Shown here: positions 46,175 to 56,942 of the stretch, in pieces
How the letters are laid out: every line of letters begins with the position of its first letter
Position numbering within the stretch: the stretch's first letter is position 1
Source of the DNA: Vreelandella glaciei
GTDB taxonomy: Bacteria > Pseudomonadota > Gammaproteobacteria > Pseudomonadales > Halomonadaceae
Reading direction: 5' to 3'
DNA: 64,000 nucleotides
NCBI RefSeq assembly: GCF_013415125.1
Contig: NZ_JACCDE010000009.1
Span: 62,001 to 126,000, forward strand
Made by a program: the position numbers and the translations under genes
Notes under the pieces: generated by a model
Told to the model about the DNA's origin: nothing
What the model saw: the letters and a program-made list of their open reading frames with translations, nothing else
Database searches by the model: none

Positions 46175-48937
46175 TCAGCTCTCCTGCTTTTTCAGTAGGG
46201 CGATCGCCATGCCCATGATCACCGGTACCGCCAGCAGCATCGGCAGGAACGACCCGATAAGGTCACCTAGCCCTAGGGACTTGCTGAATACGCCGCGGCT
46301 AATGGTGAACATGTAGCTGGCTGGATAAATATTGCCGATGAGGCGTCCGGTGCCTTCCAGTGAAGAGACCGGATCGGTCAGGCCCGAAAATTGGATGGCG
46401 GGAATCAGCGTACCGATCATAGCGAAGAACATAGCGGCGATCTGGCTGCGGGTGACGGTCGAGGCCAGCAGGCCCATGCCGGTGGCGATGATGGAAAATA
46501 CCAGGGCCGACAGCGCTAGGGTCGGGAAGCTACCGGTGATCGGCACGCCGAACAATGTGATCGCCAGCCCGGTCATCAATAAAAAATTGACCATTGCCAA
46601 GCCGATGTAGGGAATTTGCTTGCCGATCAGAAACTCGGCGCGGGTGACAGGGGTGACATAAAGGTTGATGATTGAGCCCATCTCTTTTTCACGCACCACC
46701 GAGAGTGCCGTGAGCATTGCCGGCAACATCAGCAACAGCAGTGGAATCACGGCAGGAACCATTGCTGGCAGGCTCTGAATATCAGGATTGTAGCGGTAGC
46801 GGTTCTCGATATTGGCTGCCGCTGCGCTGGCGGCGGTTCCGGATTGCCTTGCTTGCGCCAGCAGCCACTGCTGGTGGATGCCCTGTACGTAGCCTTGCAC
46901 GGTTTCGGCGCGTTGAGGCATGGCGCCGTCGATCCATGCTCCGATCTCGACATTGTGGCCACGCTTTACATCATGACCAAACCCGGGGGGAATTTCGATT
47001 GCCAGGGATAGCTCCCCGCTGCGCATACGTCGATCCAACGCGGCATAGTCTGAGATAGGCGGGCGCTCTCTAAAGTAATGGGGCGATCCCGAGAGGTTCA
47101 GCGCGTAGCTCTGACTTAGCGACGTCTGGTCGCGGTCAAGGATGGCGTAGCTGAGCTCCTCCACGTCCATGCTGATGCCAAAACCCATAACGAACATCAG
47201 GATCAGCGAGCCAACCAGCGCCAGGGTCGCACGCACCGGATCGCGGCGTAGTTCGAGAGTTTCGCGCCACATGTAGCTGAGCATTCGCTGGAGGCTGAAG
47301 CGCCGGTGGCGCGGTGCGCCGTGCTGGGGCGCTTCGGCGACGAGCGGCGAGGGGGGAGCGGCTTCCTGGGGCAAGGCCTCTTGTGTGGAACTCTCCTGAT
47401 CGGCGCCAGCCTCGAGCAGGTAGCCGATAAAGGCGTCCTCCAGCGTCGCTGCCCCTCGCTTTTCGATCAGTGCCGCCGGTGTGTCGCTGTCGAGGACTTT
47501 ACCTGCATGCATCATCGACATGCGGTCGCAGCGCTCGGCCTCGTTCATGAAGTGGGTGGAGATGAAGATCGTCACCCGGTCGCGGCGCGACAGTTCGATC
47601 AGCAGGCGCCAGAAGGCATCGCGGGCGATGGGATCGACCCCCGAGGTGGGTTCGTCCAGAACCAGCAGTTCGGGTTCGTGAACCATTGCCACTGCCAGAG
47701 AAAGCCGTTGACGCATGCCGAGAGGAAGACTCTCCGGCAGGGTATCGAGAACCTCCTCGAGGCCGAAGCGTTCGACCATCTCGGCGACCCTTGCCGGGAT
47801 GGCACTCTTGGCAATCTGGAACAGACGCGCATGCAGTACCAGGTTCTGATGTACGGTCAGCTCGCCGTATAGTGAAAATGCCTGGGACATGTAGCCGACC
47901 CGGCGTCGGGTGTCGATGTCGCGGGGATTGACTTCCTGGCCGAACAGCCAGGCCTGGCCTTCGCTGGCGGACAGCAGTCCTGTGAGCATCTTCATGGTCG
48001 TCGACTTGCCACAGCCGTTGGAGCCGAGAAAGCCGAATATCTCGCCACGCCGGATGCGGAAGCTGACATGGTCGACGGCAACGAAGTCACCGAAACGCAT
48101 GGTGAGGTCCTTGGCCTCGATGGCGACTTCATTGTCATCCTGTGCCAGCGGCGGGATGTGCACCGGTGCATAGCCGCGCTTCTTTTCTTCCGGCAACAGC
48201 TCGATGAACGCCATTTCCAGGGAGTCGCTGTGGGTGAGTGCAAGTAGTTGCTGCGGGGAGCCGGTGGCAAGTTTTTTGCCGGCGTCCATAGCCACCAACC
48301 AGTCGAAACGCTGGGCTTCGTCCATGTACGCGGTGGCGACCAACACACTCATTTGAGGGCGGTCAACACGAATGCTTGCAATTAACTCCCAGAACTGGGC
48401 GCGGGCCAGCGGATCCACGCCAGTCGTGGGCTCGTCGAGAATCAGCAGGTCGGGATCGTGAATCAGCGCGCAGCAGAGTCCGAGCTTCTGCTTCATGCCG
48501 CCAGAGAGTTTGCCAGCGGGTCGCTCGAGGAAGGTATATAGCCCGGTGCTGCGGGTCAGGTCGTCGATACGACGCCTGCGTTCACCGGCTCCGTGGCCGA
48601 ATAATCGGGCGAAGAACTGCAAGTTCTCCTCCACCGAGAGCGTAGGGTAGAGGTTCTTACCTAGCCCTTGTGGCATATAGGCGATGCGCGGGCCAACTGA
48701 GTTACGGTGGTGCTTGTCGCTCATGTCGCCGCCCAGCACCTTGATCACACCCTGTTGCACGGCACGAGCGCCGGCCAGCAGCGACAGTAGGCTGGATTTG
48801 CCGACGCCATCCGGGCCAATCAGCCCGACCATACAGCCGGACGGCACTGCCAGATCCAGCGCGTCCAGGGCTATGGTGCGGCCGTAGCGTAAGGTGAGCG
48901 CGCTGACTTGGGCTACGGGTTGCGTCTTCTCGCTCAT
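46175..48937 (-). CDS. ABC exporter with two ATPase domains fused to an ABC-2 permease (RbbA/YhiH type)
   Basis: 920 residues. NBD1 has Walker [10 protein letters not shown], signature [12 protein letters not shown] and Walker [17 protein letters not shown]2 has [26 protein letters not shown] (the signature lost LSGG) and [13 protein letters not shown]. After about residue 545 comes an ABC-2 membrane domain with [20 protein letters not shown] and six TM helices. RbbA of E. coli also binds ribosomes, but here an export role is more likely. It overlaps the HlyD gene by 4 bp. Confidence 0.92.
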   Translation of the reverse strand: MSEKTQPVAQVSALTLRYGRTIALDALDLAVPSGCMVGLIGPDGVGKSSLLSLLAGARAVQQGVIKVLGGDMSDKHHRNSVGPRIAYMPQGLGKNLYPTLSVEENLQFFARLFGHGAGERRRRIDDLTRSTGLYTFLERPAGKLSGGMKQKLGLCCALIHDPDLLILDEPTTGVDPLARAQFWELIASIRVDRPQMSVLVATAYMDEAQRFDWLVAMDAGKKLATGSPQQLLALTHSDSLEMAFIELLPEEKKRGYAPVHIPPLAQDDNEVAIEAKDLTMRFGDFVAVDHVSFRIRRGEIFGFLGSNGCGKSTTMKMLTGLLSASEGQAWLFGQEVNPRDIDTRRRVGYMSQAFSLYGELTVHQNLVLHARLFQIAKSAIPARVAEMVERFGLEEVLDTLPESLPLGMRQRLSLAVAMVHEPELLVLDEPTSGVDPIARDAFWRLLIELSRRDRVTIFISTHFMNEAERCDRMSMMHAGKVLDSDTPAALIEKRGAATLEDAFIGYLLEAGADQESSTQEALPQEAAPPSPLVAEAPQHGAPRHRRFSLQRMLSYMWRETLELRRDPVRATLALVGSLILMFVMGFGISMDVEELSYAILDRDQTSLSQSYALNLSGSPHYFRERPPISDYAALDRRMRSGELSLAIEIPPGFGHDVKRGHNVEIGAWIDGAMPQRAETVQGYVQGIHQQWLLAQARQSGTAASAAAANIENRYRYNPDIQSLPAMVPAVIPLLLLMLPAMLTALSVVREKEMGSIINLYVTPVTRAEFLIGKQIPYIGLAMVNFLLMTGLAITLFGVPITGSFPTLALSALVFSIIATGMGLLASTVTRSQIAAMFFAMIGTLIPAIQFSGLTDPVSSLEGTGRLIGNIYPASYMFTISRGVFSKSLGLGDLIGSFLPMLLAVPVIMGMAIALLKKQES

Positions 48938-50010
48938 GGGGTGACGTTGACCTCTAGGTGGTCGGGCCAGGTGGCGTCATCCTCGAGCTTCAGGTAGGCC
49001 ATGCCGGGCAGGCCTGTTTTGACCTGCTCGATATGCTCAAGCAGCAACTTTGGATCGATCTGGGCGCGCACGCGGAACATCAGTTTCTCGCGTTCGCTCT
49101 CGGTTTCCACGGTCTTGGGGGTGAATTGGGCGACGCTGGCCACGAAACTCACTCGCGCCGGGATCACGAAGTCAGGGGCAGCGTCCAGCACCAGGCGTAC
49201 CTCGTCGCCAATGCCCACCCGACCAGCATCTCGAGTGGGCATAAAAAAGGTCATGTAGACCTTGGTGAGGTCGATCAGGTTGAGTACCTTGCCACCGGCA
49301 CCGAGCACCTCGCCCGGTTCGGCCACCCGGAGCTGTACGCGGGCCAAACGGTCGGCTTTGAGCTCGCTGTCGTCAAGGTCGGCCTCAATGCGCTGGATCG
49401 CGGCAAGGGTGGCTTCTATCTCTGACTCGGCCTCAATGACCTGGGATTCGGAAGCGCGGATGGCGGCCTGAGCGGAGAGTACCTGGGCATTGGCTGAGGC
49501 CAGGGCGGCCTGCTGGCTCTGGTAGTCGGCCAAGCTATCGTCGAACTGCTGGCGAGAGATGGCGTTGCGCTCCACTAGGCTGGCTGAACGCTCGTAGCGC
49601 TTGCGAGAGGCGTTTAGTTCTGCCTGGCGCTGGTTGACGATGGCTCTGGCGGTTTCCAGCTCGCTCTGGCGCATGGCTACCATGGCTCGAGCTGTCTCCA
49701 GGGCGTTTTCGGCCCGGCGGGACTGTGCGCTGGCCTGAGCCAGCTCAGCCTCCAGGGTGGCGGTATCCATACGGGCGACCACTTGGCCGGGATCGACGAA
49801 CTCACCTTCCTCGACCAGTACTTCCTCGAGGCGGCCAGCGACCCGGGTGGCGATATCGATCTCGGTGGCTTCGATGCGCCCATTGCCTTGGGTGATGCCC
49901 TCGCCTAGGCCCTCCGGCTGCAGTTCCCACCAGGTCAACCAGGCCGCGATGCCTATAACAACTATGGCTGCTAGGCCCTTGAACCACTGGCTTTTACTGC
50001 TGAACTTCAT
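48934..50010 (-). CDS. HlyD-family adaptor of the ABC exporter (YhiI-like)
   Basis: 358 residues from the ATG at 50010 ([20 protein letters not shown]). One N-terminal TM helix, a split lipoyl domain ([20 protein letters not shown] / [20 protein letters not shown]) and a long coiled coil rich in Ala/Gln/Glu/Arg repeats. It should link the exporter to the outer membrane. It is the first gene of the leftward operon; the palindromic operator lies about 170 bp upstream. Confidence 0.9.
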   Translation of the reverse strand: MKFSSKSQWFKGLAAIVVIGIAAWLTWWELQPEGLGEGITQGNGRIEATEIDIATRVAGRLEEVLVEEGEFVDPGQVVARMDTATLEAELAQASAQSRRAENALETARAMVAMRQSELETARAIVNQRQAELNASRKRYERSASLVERNAISRQQFDDSLADYQSQQAALASANAQVLSAQAAIRASESQVIEAESEIEATLAAIQRIEADLDDSELKADRLARVQLRVAEPGEVLGAGGKVLNLIDLTKVYMTFFMPTRDAGRVGIGDEVRLVLDAAPDFVIPARVSFVASVAQFTPKTVETESEREKLMFRVRAQIDPKLLLEHIEQVKTGLPGMAYLKLEDDATWPDHLEVNVTP

Positions 50011-50180
50011 AATGTTGCATCCTCGGTTGGCGGATGGCCAGACGATTGATGAGCAGCTCAGAGGATGGGCCAGGGCCAAAGGGCTTAAGCTCGTCGTTCT
50101 GAGCCAGCGGTGGCGCATCACAGAGCGTAATAAACGGATTCTATTATCCTATTATTATTAATTGTGATTTTGATTTAGGT

Positions 50181-50212
50181 CAATTAAATACCGACTAGTC
50201 GGTATTTAATTG
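50181..50212. promoter_or_regulatory. Perfect 32-bp palindrome, likely TetR operator
   Basis: CAATTAAATACCGA-CTAG-TCGGTATTTAATTG has two exactly complementary 14-bp arms around CTAG. The core ACCGACTAGTCGGT resembles operators of TetR/AcrR-type repressors. It lies in the 420-bp gap upstream of the HlyD start, and the operon it heads ends with a tetR gene. Confidence 0.8.
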
Positions 50213-50317
50213 ATAGTATTTGCTATGAGCTGGGCAGCTATAACCAAGGTTTTTTTCGTCACTCTCAAATGTTAAATGAGCTGCGTTGCGTAAAACTACT
50301 GTTAAGCCATACTCTTG

Positions 50318-50384
50318 GGGCAGCGCTAGAAAACAAAGGAGCACACAAGCGATGGGAGGTTGCGGCCATTTTTTAGCGCTGCCC
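50318..50384. repeat. Spaced 11-bp inverted repeat
   Basis: GGGCAGCGCTA (50318-50328) and TAGCGCTGCCC (50374-50384) are perfect inverted copies 45 bp apart, between the TetR operator and the end of thiC. It may terminate the thiC transcript or fold a small RNA. The rest of the gap 50011-50429 holds only the operator and promoter sequence. Confidence 0.5.
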
Positions 50385-50429
50385 AGGGAAAAGCCGCAGC
50401 AAGTAGTAAATTATCGTGCGTTGGTAGAT

Positions 50430-53029
<2,600 letters not shown>

Positions 53030-53033
53030 GATG

Positions 53034-53057
53034 CCTCCGGTGGTAATGATCCGGAGG
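53034..53057 (-). promoter_or_regulatory. Hairpin covering the tenA Shine-Dalgarno sequence
   Basis: On the minus strand CCTCCGG and CCGGAGG are perfect complements with a 10-nt loop. The second arm contains the GGAGG of tenA, 4-5 bases before the ATG. It is a likely expression platform of the riboswitch, acting on translation start. Confidence 0.65.
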
Positions 53058-53161
53058 GCAGGCGAAAAAGATCGAGGGAATGGCACGGAAGGGAGGCGAG
53101 AAGGTGCGCCGCGGCCATCGCTTGATCCCTACGCCGGTACCCGCGCCGCAATTCATAAAGC

Positions 53162-53260
53162 AGCGCATTAGCCGGATCAGGTTCAGCGGGACCAGCGCTC
53201 GGTAGTATCAAGTAGATACGCCCTGCGCCATCTCAGCCGGATATCACCGGCACCCCGTCA
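53162..53260 (-). ncRNA. TPP riboswitch (THI element)
   Basis: On the minus strand the conserved aptamer pieces occur in order: GACGGGGTGCC, CCGGCTGAGA, then CTGAACCTGATCCGGCTAAT-GCG. The variable P3 arm lies between. It is about 130 bp upstream of tenA-thiC. TPP binding should lower expression of both genes. Confidence 0.96.
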
Positions 53261-53414
53261 AGCTGTTCGTTGGTGGAGTGTAGGAGGCGGGTGGGAGAGA
53301 TGCAAGGGGGTGATTGGATAGAGAATCGCTCAAGCAAGCGAATTTTAGATACAAAGCCAAAATTTTCTTTGCTACCTGAAGAATCAATGGGGTAGGGTTA
53401 ATTTTGGTGGCTGT

Positions 53415-53454
53415 ATAACTTCAATCAATGCGCACTCACGTTCATTAAGGTTAT
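53415..53454 (+). other. Weak attC-like inverted repeat before the HEPN cassette
   Basis: ATAACTTCAATCAA and TTCATTAAGGTTAT pair at 11 of 14 positions over a 12-nt loop. The ends (ATAAC, GTTAT) recall attC R boxes but the consensus fit is poor. A TATAAT at 53466-53471 just after it could be the -10 of the HEPN gene. Confidence 0.35.
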
Positions 53455-53499
53455 GCAGCGAGGTATATAATCGCTAATTATAATTCATAGGAGAGTCAT

Positions 53500-54234
53500 A
53501 TGCCTGAAACAAAAACACACCAGAGATTCCGAAGTAGAGCAGAACAACTCGAAATGTATCTTGAAGCAATGGATGCGGCGGCACGGGTGACCTTCAATAT
53601 GCTTGGGCATAAAGAGCACGAAGGGAAAAATGTGGATGATGCGCTTCCAATTAAATGTGATAACTACACAAGATTAAATCATCCGGTATCTCACCGATCT
53701 AGAGTATATAATTATTGTCGCTCTAAAAACACTCTGTCTGCTATAGTAGAAGTGTTTGGATTCTTCTCTGAATACATGAGGGATGTTCTCAAAGAGATTT
53801 ACATCACCAATCCAATGGCAGTTGTCGGTAAGTCAAATAAACAACTTAACTTAACGTTCACTGATATTTCCAAGTTCGTCACTTTAAATGAATTGCATAA
53901 AAAAATGGTTGACGATGTTTTTAGAAGTATCGAGGATGAACGAAGTACCATAAAGTTAATCGACAGAATATTAAAGGATACTGGTGCCAATATCTCATCA
54001 GCCGACAAAGGCTCTGTATTGCCTTATTTGGAACTAAGACATCTAATTATTCACAACAATAGCAAGGTAGATCGAGCCTTTGAAGATAAGTACGGAGCCC
54101 TGTTCTCATTAAAGGCTGGAGACAAAGTGCCGTCAAAATTTAATGTCGCCGATACCGCTATCGAAAAAATTATCCCATTTATTAAAAAGGTTGATAGTGA
54201 GTTTATTAGGCTAAGTTTAGTTTCGGCAATATGA
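53500..54234 (+). CDS. HEPN-like protein (putative RNase/conflict protein) in a cassette
   Basis: 244 residues, AT-rich, with AGGAGA before the ATG. It is mostly helical. Near the C-terminus YLELRHLIIHNNSKV contains Arg180-X4-His185, the RX4-6H signature of HEPN domains, in the expected helix context. HEPN proteins are often RNases in toxin-antitoxin and anti-phage systems. No antitoxin-like partner overlaps it. The next cassette codes for an FRG protein. The specific HEPN subfamily is not recognised. Confidence 0.75.
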   Translation: MPETKTHQRFRSRAEQLEMYLEAMDAAARVTFNMLGHKEHEGKNVDDALPIKCDNYTRLNHPVSHRSRVYNYCRSKNTLSAIVEVFGFFSEYMRDVLKEIYITNPMAVVGKSNKQLNLTFTDISKFVTLNELHKKMVDDVFRSIEDERSTIKLIDRILKDTGANISSADKGSVLPYLELRHLIIHNNSKVDRAFEDKYGALFSLKAGDKVPSKFNVADTAIEKIIPFIKKVDSEFIRLSLVSAI

Positions 54235-54235
54235 T

Positions 54236-54307
54236 TTATAACAATGCCATACTTTCGGACCCTTCACTTGCTGCGCTCGTTCAGGTGCGGTGATGGCGAT
54301 GTTAGTT
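54236..54307 (+). other. attC site between the HEPN and FRG cassettes
   Basis: R'' TTATAAC just after the HEPN stop and R' GTTAGTT at 54301-54307. Arms AACAATGCCAT / ATGGCGATGTT pair at nine of eleven positions, and an internal hairpin (CACTTG...CAGGTG) sits in the middle. 72 bp in total. Confidence 0.75.
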
Positions 54308-54321
54308 TGAAGAGGATACCT

Positions 54322-55035
54322 GTGAAAGAAATAAGAGTTAAATCGTTCTCAGAGCTACACGAGGCTCTGAGCGGATATAGAAAGGATAACCGCTGGGTTT
54401 TCCGTGGTCATGGCGACGTTGAGTGGGAATTGCTTCCAAAAGCTGGGCGGAAACCTTATTCAGAGAAGTATGATTTAGATTATTTCGACGCTTGGAAGAG
54501 GCGAGCGGTTGAGTTTATTCTTGGTGAGAAACCTAAAAATGACTGGGAGTGGTTGGCTATTGCCCAGCATCATGGCTTGCCTACAAGGTTAATGGATTGG
54601 ACGTATAACCCGTTAGTAGCAGCGTATTTTGCGACTTTGGAAGTATCCAGGTCCGATGCGGTTATTTACTGTCACATTCCAGATTTTGTCCTGATACCAG
54701 AGAGCACTACGCCTAGACAATACAAACAGGTTTCATTGTTAAAGCCAAGTGCTGTGGTGCCGAGGATTAGTAGGCAAAGCGGTTTATTTACAGTCCATGG
54801 TGAACCTACCACTCCTATGGAAAAGCAGGTATCAGATGACAGCATTGAAAAAATAATTATCGATAAATATTACCGTAAAAAGCTCCAGTTTGAGCTGAAC
54901 CATTATGGGATCAACAAACTCAACTTGTTCTCTGACTTAGACGGATTATCTGCGCATTTGTGTTGGACTTTAGAGAATCGAAATTATTGGACAAACAACG
55001 AAGAGTTTATGCAGGCGTTGGAAAATTTAAGCTAA
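54322..55035 (+). CDS. FRG-domain protein in a cassette
   Basis: 237 residues from a GTG at 54322 with AAGAGG six bases upstream. The ATG at 54244 lies inside the attC site and is rejected. FRG-domain hallmarks: WVFRGHGDVEWELLPKAGR, AWKRRAVEF and WEWLAIAQHHGLPTRLMDWT followed by NPLVAAYFA. The domain is widespread in bacteria, phages and mobile elements, and some members sit in defence loci. Its biochemical activity is unknown. AT-rich like the HEPN cassette. Confidence 0.88.
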   Translation: MKEIRVKSFSELHEALSGYRKDNRWVFRGHGDVEWELLPKAGRKPYSEKYDLDYFDAWKRRAVEFILGEKPKNDWEWLAIAQHHGLPTRLMDWTYNPLVAAYFATLEVSRSDAVIYCHIPDFVLIPESTTPRQYKQVSLLKPSAVVPRISRQSGLFTVHGEPTTPMEKQVSDDSIEKIIIDKYYRKKLQFELNHYGINKLNLFSDLDGLSAHLCWTLENRNYWTNNEEFMQALENLS

Positions 55036-55132
55036 TGAGTGTTAAAGAAGGGATGTGCCGCTTGTCATTTTGAGTATGCGTTGCTTGCGGTAAGTTGGTT
55101 TGTGCGGCCTAGCCCTTAATGTGGCGTTATAT
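55031..55132 (+). other. Possible long attC-like site after the FRG gene; rest of gap to 55352 mostly empty
   Basis: The left end GCTAATGAGTGTTAAAG and the right end CCCTTAATGTGGCGTTATAT show partial complementarity (TTAA, GGG and CCGC blocks line up). At about 100 bp it would be a long, VCR-sized site. Between 55133 and 55352 the only ORF of note is a 47-codon GTG ORF (55165-55308) ending in a TM-like stretch (SGLLGSAVVGLLLARRE), which has no Shine-Dalgarno sequence. Confidence 0.35.
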
Positions 55133-55352
55133 TTTAGAGGAAGCATGAACGTAATTAAGCATGGGTGGCAATATCTGGGTATGCATTTTTTGGCAAAGCA
55201 TTGCGCCATTGGTTCTCCCGTACTTTTATGCGTCGATTGTTCATTAGAATTTTTTCCGGACTACTTGGTAGTGCTGTGGTTGGGCTTTTGCTGGCGCGCC
55301 GTGAGTAAACTAGAGATTAGGGCCACCCGGATTTACACATGGAGAAATGACA

Positions 55353-55730
55353 ATGAAAATATTGAAATTAGCGATGATTATGGCCTTGTTTGCCGCCACG
55401 CCGACATGGGCGGAAAGCCTTACGGGGCCTCAGAATAATGCCGTAAGATCTGCGAATCTATATCTCAGCATGCAAGGCTTCTCACGGAGCGGGCTTATTC
55501 AGCAGCTCTCTTCAGACTTTGGCGATGGTTATGAGGTTGCCGACGCTACCGCAGCCGTGGATAGCCTCGATGTTGACTGGAACAAGCAAGCGGTGAAGTC
55601 TGCGAAGCAGTATCTCAATATGATGGGCTTCTCTTGCCAAGGTCTTACTGAGCAACTTTCATCCAGTGCAGGCGATGGGTATACCGAGAGCCAAGCCACC
55701 TATGGGGCACGGCAAGCGGGCGCTTGCTAA
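55353..55730 (+). CDS. Secreted protein with two Ltp repeats
   Basis: 125 residues from the ATG at 55353, with GGAG eight bases upstream. The ATG at 55347 is too close. The signal peptide ends TPTWA. Two tandem repeats of about 45 residues follow (NAVRSANLYLSMQGFSRSGL and QAVKSAKQYLNMMGFSCQGL, each with IQ/TEQLSS and GDGY). This is the Ltp (host cell surface-exposed lipoprotein) fold; phage TP-J34 Ltp blocks superinfection. There is no lipobox, so this one should be periplasmic. Confidence 0.8.
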   Translation: MKILKLAMIMALFAATPTWAESLTGPQNNAVRSANLYLSMQGFSRSGLIQQLSSDFGDGYEVADATAAVDSLDVDWNKQAVKSAKQYLNMMGFSCQGLTEQLSSSAGDGYTESQATYGARQAGAC

Positions 55731-55798
55731 TAACCGTAAGTCCTGGCAAATCGCTCAAGAATCGACGTGCTTACGTGCAGCCAAACGTAACGTTAAAT
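55728..55798 (+). other. attC site after the Ltp cassette
   Basis: R'' TAATAAC overlaps the Ltp stop codon and R' GTTAAAT lies at 55792-55798, followed by the toxin relic. The arms pair imperfectly and an internal CGTAAG/CTTACG pair is present. 71 bp. Confidence 0.65.
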
Positions 55799-55896
55799 CA
55801 GTAGTGATACCGGAGCAGGGCAATAAGCAAAGCGTCATCCGTGATTTTATAAACCATTCGGTGCTCTTCGTTAATTCGACGAGACCAATAACCGGC
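55798..55896 (-). pseudogene. C-terminal relic of a YoeB toxin gene
   Basis: The minus strand encodes AGYWSRRINEEHRMVYKITD and DALLIALLRYHY then a stop, the C-terminus of YoeB-type mRNA interferases. The rest is deleted: the sequence jumps at GGC|AATGCTCGC straight into what is the antitoxin region in the second copy at 61 kb. It is not functional. Confidence 0.85.
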
Positions 55897-55946
55897 AATG
55901 CTCGCAATATTGATGAACCGTTTTCGGCTCTGGAGTCGATGACAGA

Positions 55947-55977
55947 AGCGCCTCTACCTTCCCGGTAGAGGCGCTTT
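55947..55977 (+). terminator. Terminator-like hairpin upstream of the first barrel gene
   Basis: A 12-bp stem AGCGCCTCTACC / GGTAGAGGCGCT followed by TTTT. The second copy at 61.34 kb is degraded (CCTCTACCTTGGGATAGAGG). Confidence 0.75.
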
Positions 55978-56158
55978 TCTGAAACAAAAACTTACCTTTC
56001 GTAACTGAAGCCTCCTTGTTGTCGAACAGTGTTCTTCCTATGTTTGATACGTGTAAATCAAACGACTATCACCTTGCGTGAATCAAGGCAGGATCGCCTT
56101 TCAATACCATGACGGTTCATAGAATCGTTCACAGTAAGTCGTCACAAGGAGAATACAC

Positions 56159-56764
56159 GTGAAAGTCAGAACCCTACTTACCGCCTCGTTTGCCTCTACC
56201 GCTCTGCTCGCCACGGCACCTTCGGCATTCGCCGCACCCAATGCTGATGGACTCTATCTGGGCATCGGTACCGGATTCAGCTCGCTGGAGAACGACGACG
56301 ACGAAGTCGGCGATTTCATCTCCGATGGTGCCGAAGATTTTGATCTGGATGATGAAGAAGACAACGGCTTTAAAGGTTTCGTCGGCTACGAATTCAATCC
56401 TTACTTCGCTACCGAAATCTTCTATGCCGATCTTGGTCGTACGCGTCTGAGGGGTAACAGTGACGCCAATACCGATTTGGAATCCGACGCCTACGGGGCG
56501 AGTCTGGTCGGTCAATTGCCCATCACCTCCTGGTTTACCGCCTTTGCCAAGGCCGGTGTGGCCAAGTGGCAAACCGACGTCGACGGTAACCTTGGCGGGG
56601 CTAGCGTTGATCTTGAAGATCAGGACGGTACCGATCCGGTCTACGGTGTCGGCGCGCAGTTCAACTTCGATCCCTTCCTGGTTCGTGCCGAATACGAGCG
56701 CTACGACTTCGACAGCGACTATAAGATCGACTCCTTTACCGCGTCAGCCGGTTTCCGTTTCTAA
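56159..56764 (+). CDS. Acidic outer-membrane beta-barrel protein, copy 1
   Basis: 201 residues from a GTG with AAGGAG upstream. The signal peptide ends PSAFA. The mature protein is OmpA/OmpW-like: GLYLGIGTGFSSLEND at the start, a very acidic loop (DGAEDFDLDDEEDNG), FKGFVGYEFNPYFATEIFYA, and a terminal SFTASAGFRF. The second copy at 61556 differs at only four residues (K2Q, V3L, D140N, K189Q). Function is unknown. It sits in a duplicated cassette with a toxin relic. Confidence 0.88.
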   Translation: MKVRTLLTASFASTALLATAPSAFAAPNADGLYLGIGTGFSSLENDDDEVGDFISDGAEDFDLDDEEDNGFKGFVGYEFNPYFATEIFYADLGRTRLRGNSDANTDLESDAYGASLVGQLPITSWFTAFAKAGVAKWQTDVDGNLGGASVDLEDQDGTDPVYGVGAQFNFDPFLVRAEYERYDFDSDYKIDSFTASAGFRF

Positions 56765-56795
56765 CCGTCAATTTGTTTTGCCATGTGCGATATCG

Positions 56796-56826
56796 GCGCC
56801 GGGGCGAGCCCCGGCGCTGCCGTTTT
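56796..56826 (+). terminator. Terminator of barrel gene copy 1
   Basis: Ten-bp stem GCGCCGGGGC / GCCCCGGCGC with a 2-nt loop, then GCCGTTTT. Confidence 0.85.
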
Positions 56827-56942
56827 ATCTCGCACAACCCTCGCATACTTCCAGGCGGCACGCCGCCAGCGTTGCTAAGGCCCTGATGATCATGGGTGAA
56901 TAGTCTTCACAGACCTGCTCCCTGGATTTTGCTAGATTGGTT

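Larger units (their letters stand above)
55793..56882. repeat. Duplicated cassette, copy 1 (other copy 61012-62279)
   Basis: From the TTAAATCAGTAGTGAT just inside the attC R' box to CAGCGTTGCTAAGGC the sequence is nearly identical to 61012-62279. Copy 1 lacks about 180 bp in the toxin-antitoxin relic and, at its right end, lacks the attC-like site seen after copy 2. The barrel gene and its leader are the best conserved part. Confidence 0.9.

Noticed and set aside
54244..54321. Longer N-terminus for the FRG protein from the ATG at 54244
   Set aside because: This stretch is the attC site itself. A GTG at 54322 with AAGAGG six bases upstream is better placed.
55100..55438. 112-codon ORF overlapping the Ltp gene
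   Set aside because: It overlaps the well-supported signal peptide of the Ltp gene in another frame and is rich in Cys/Trp in a manner typical of random reading.
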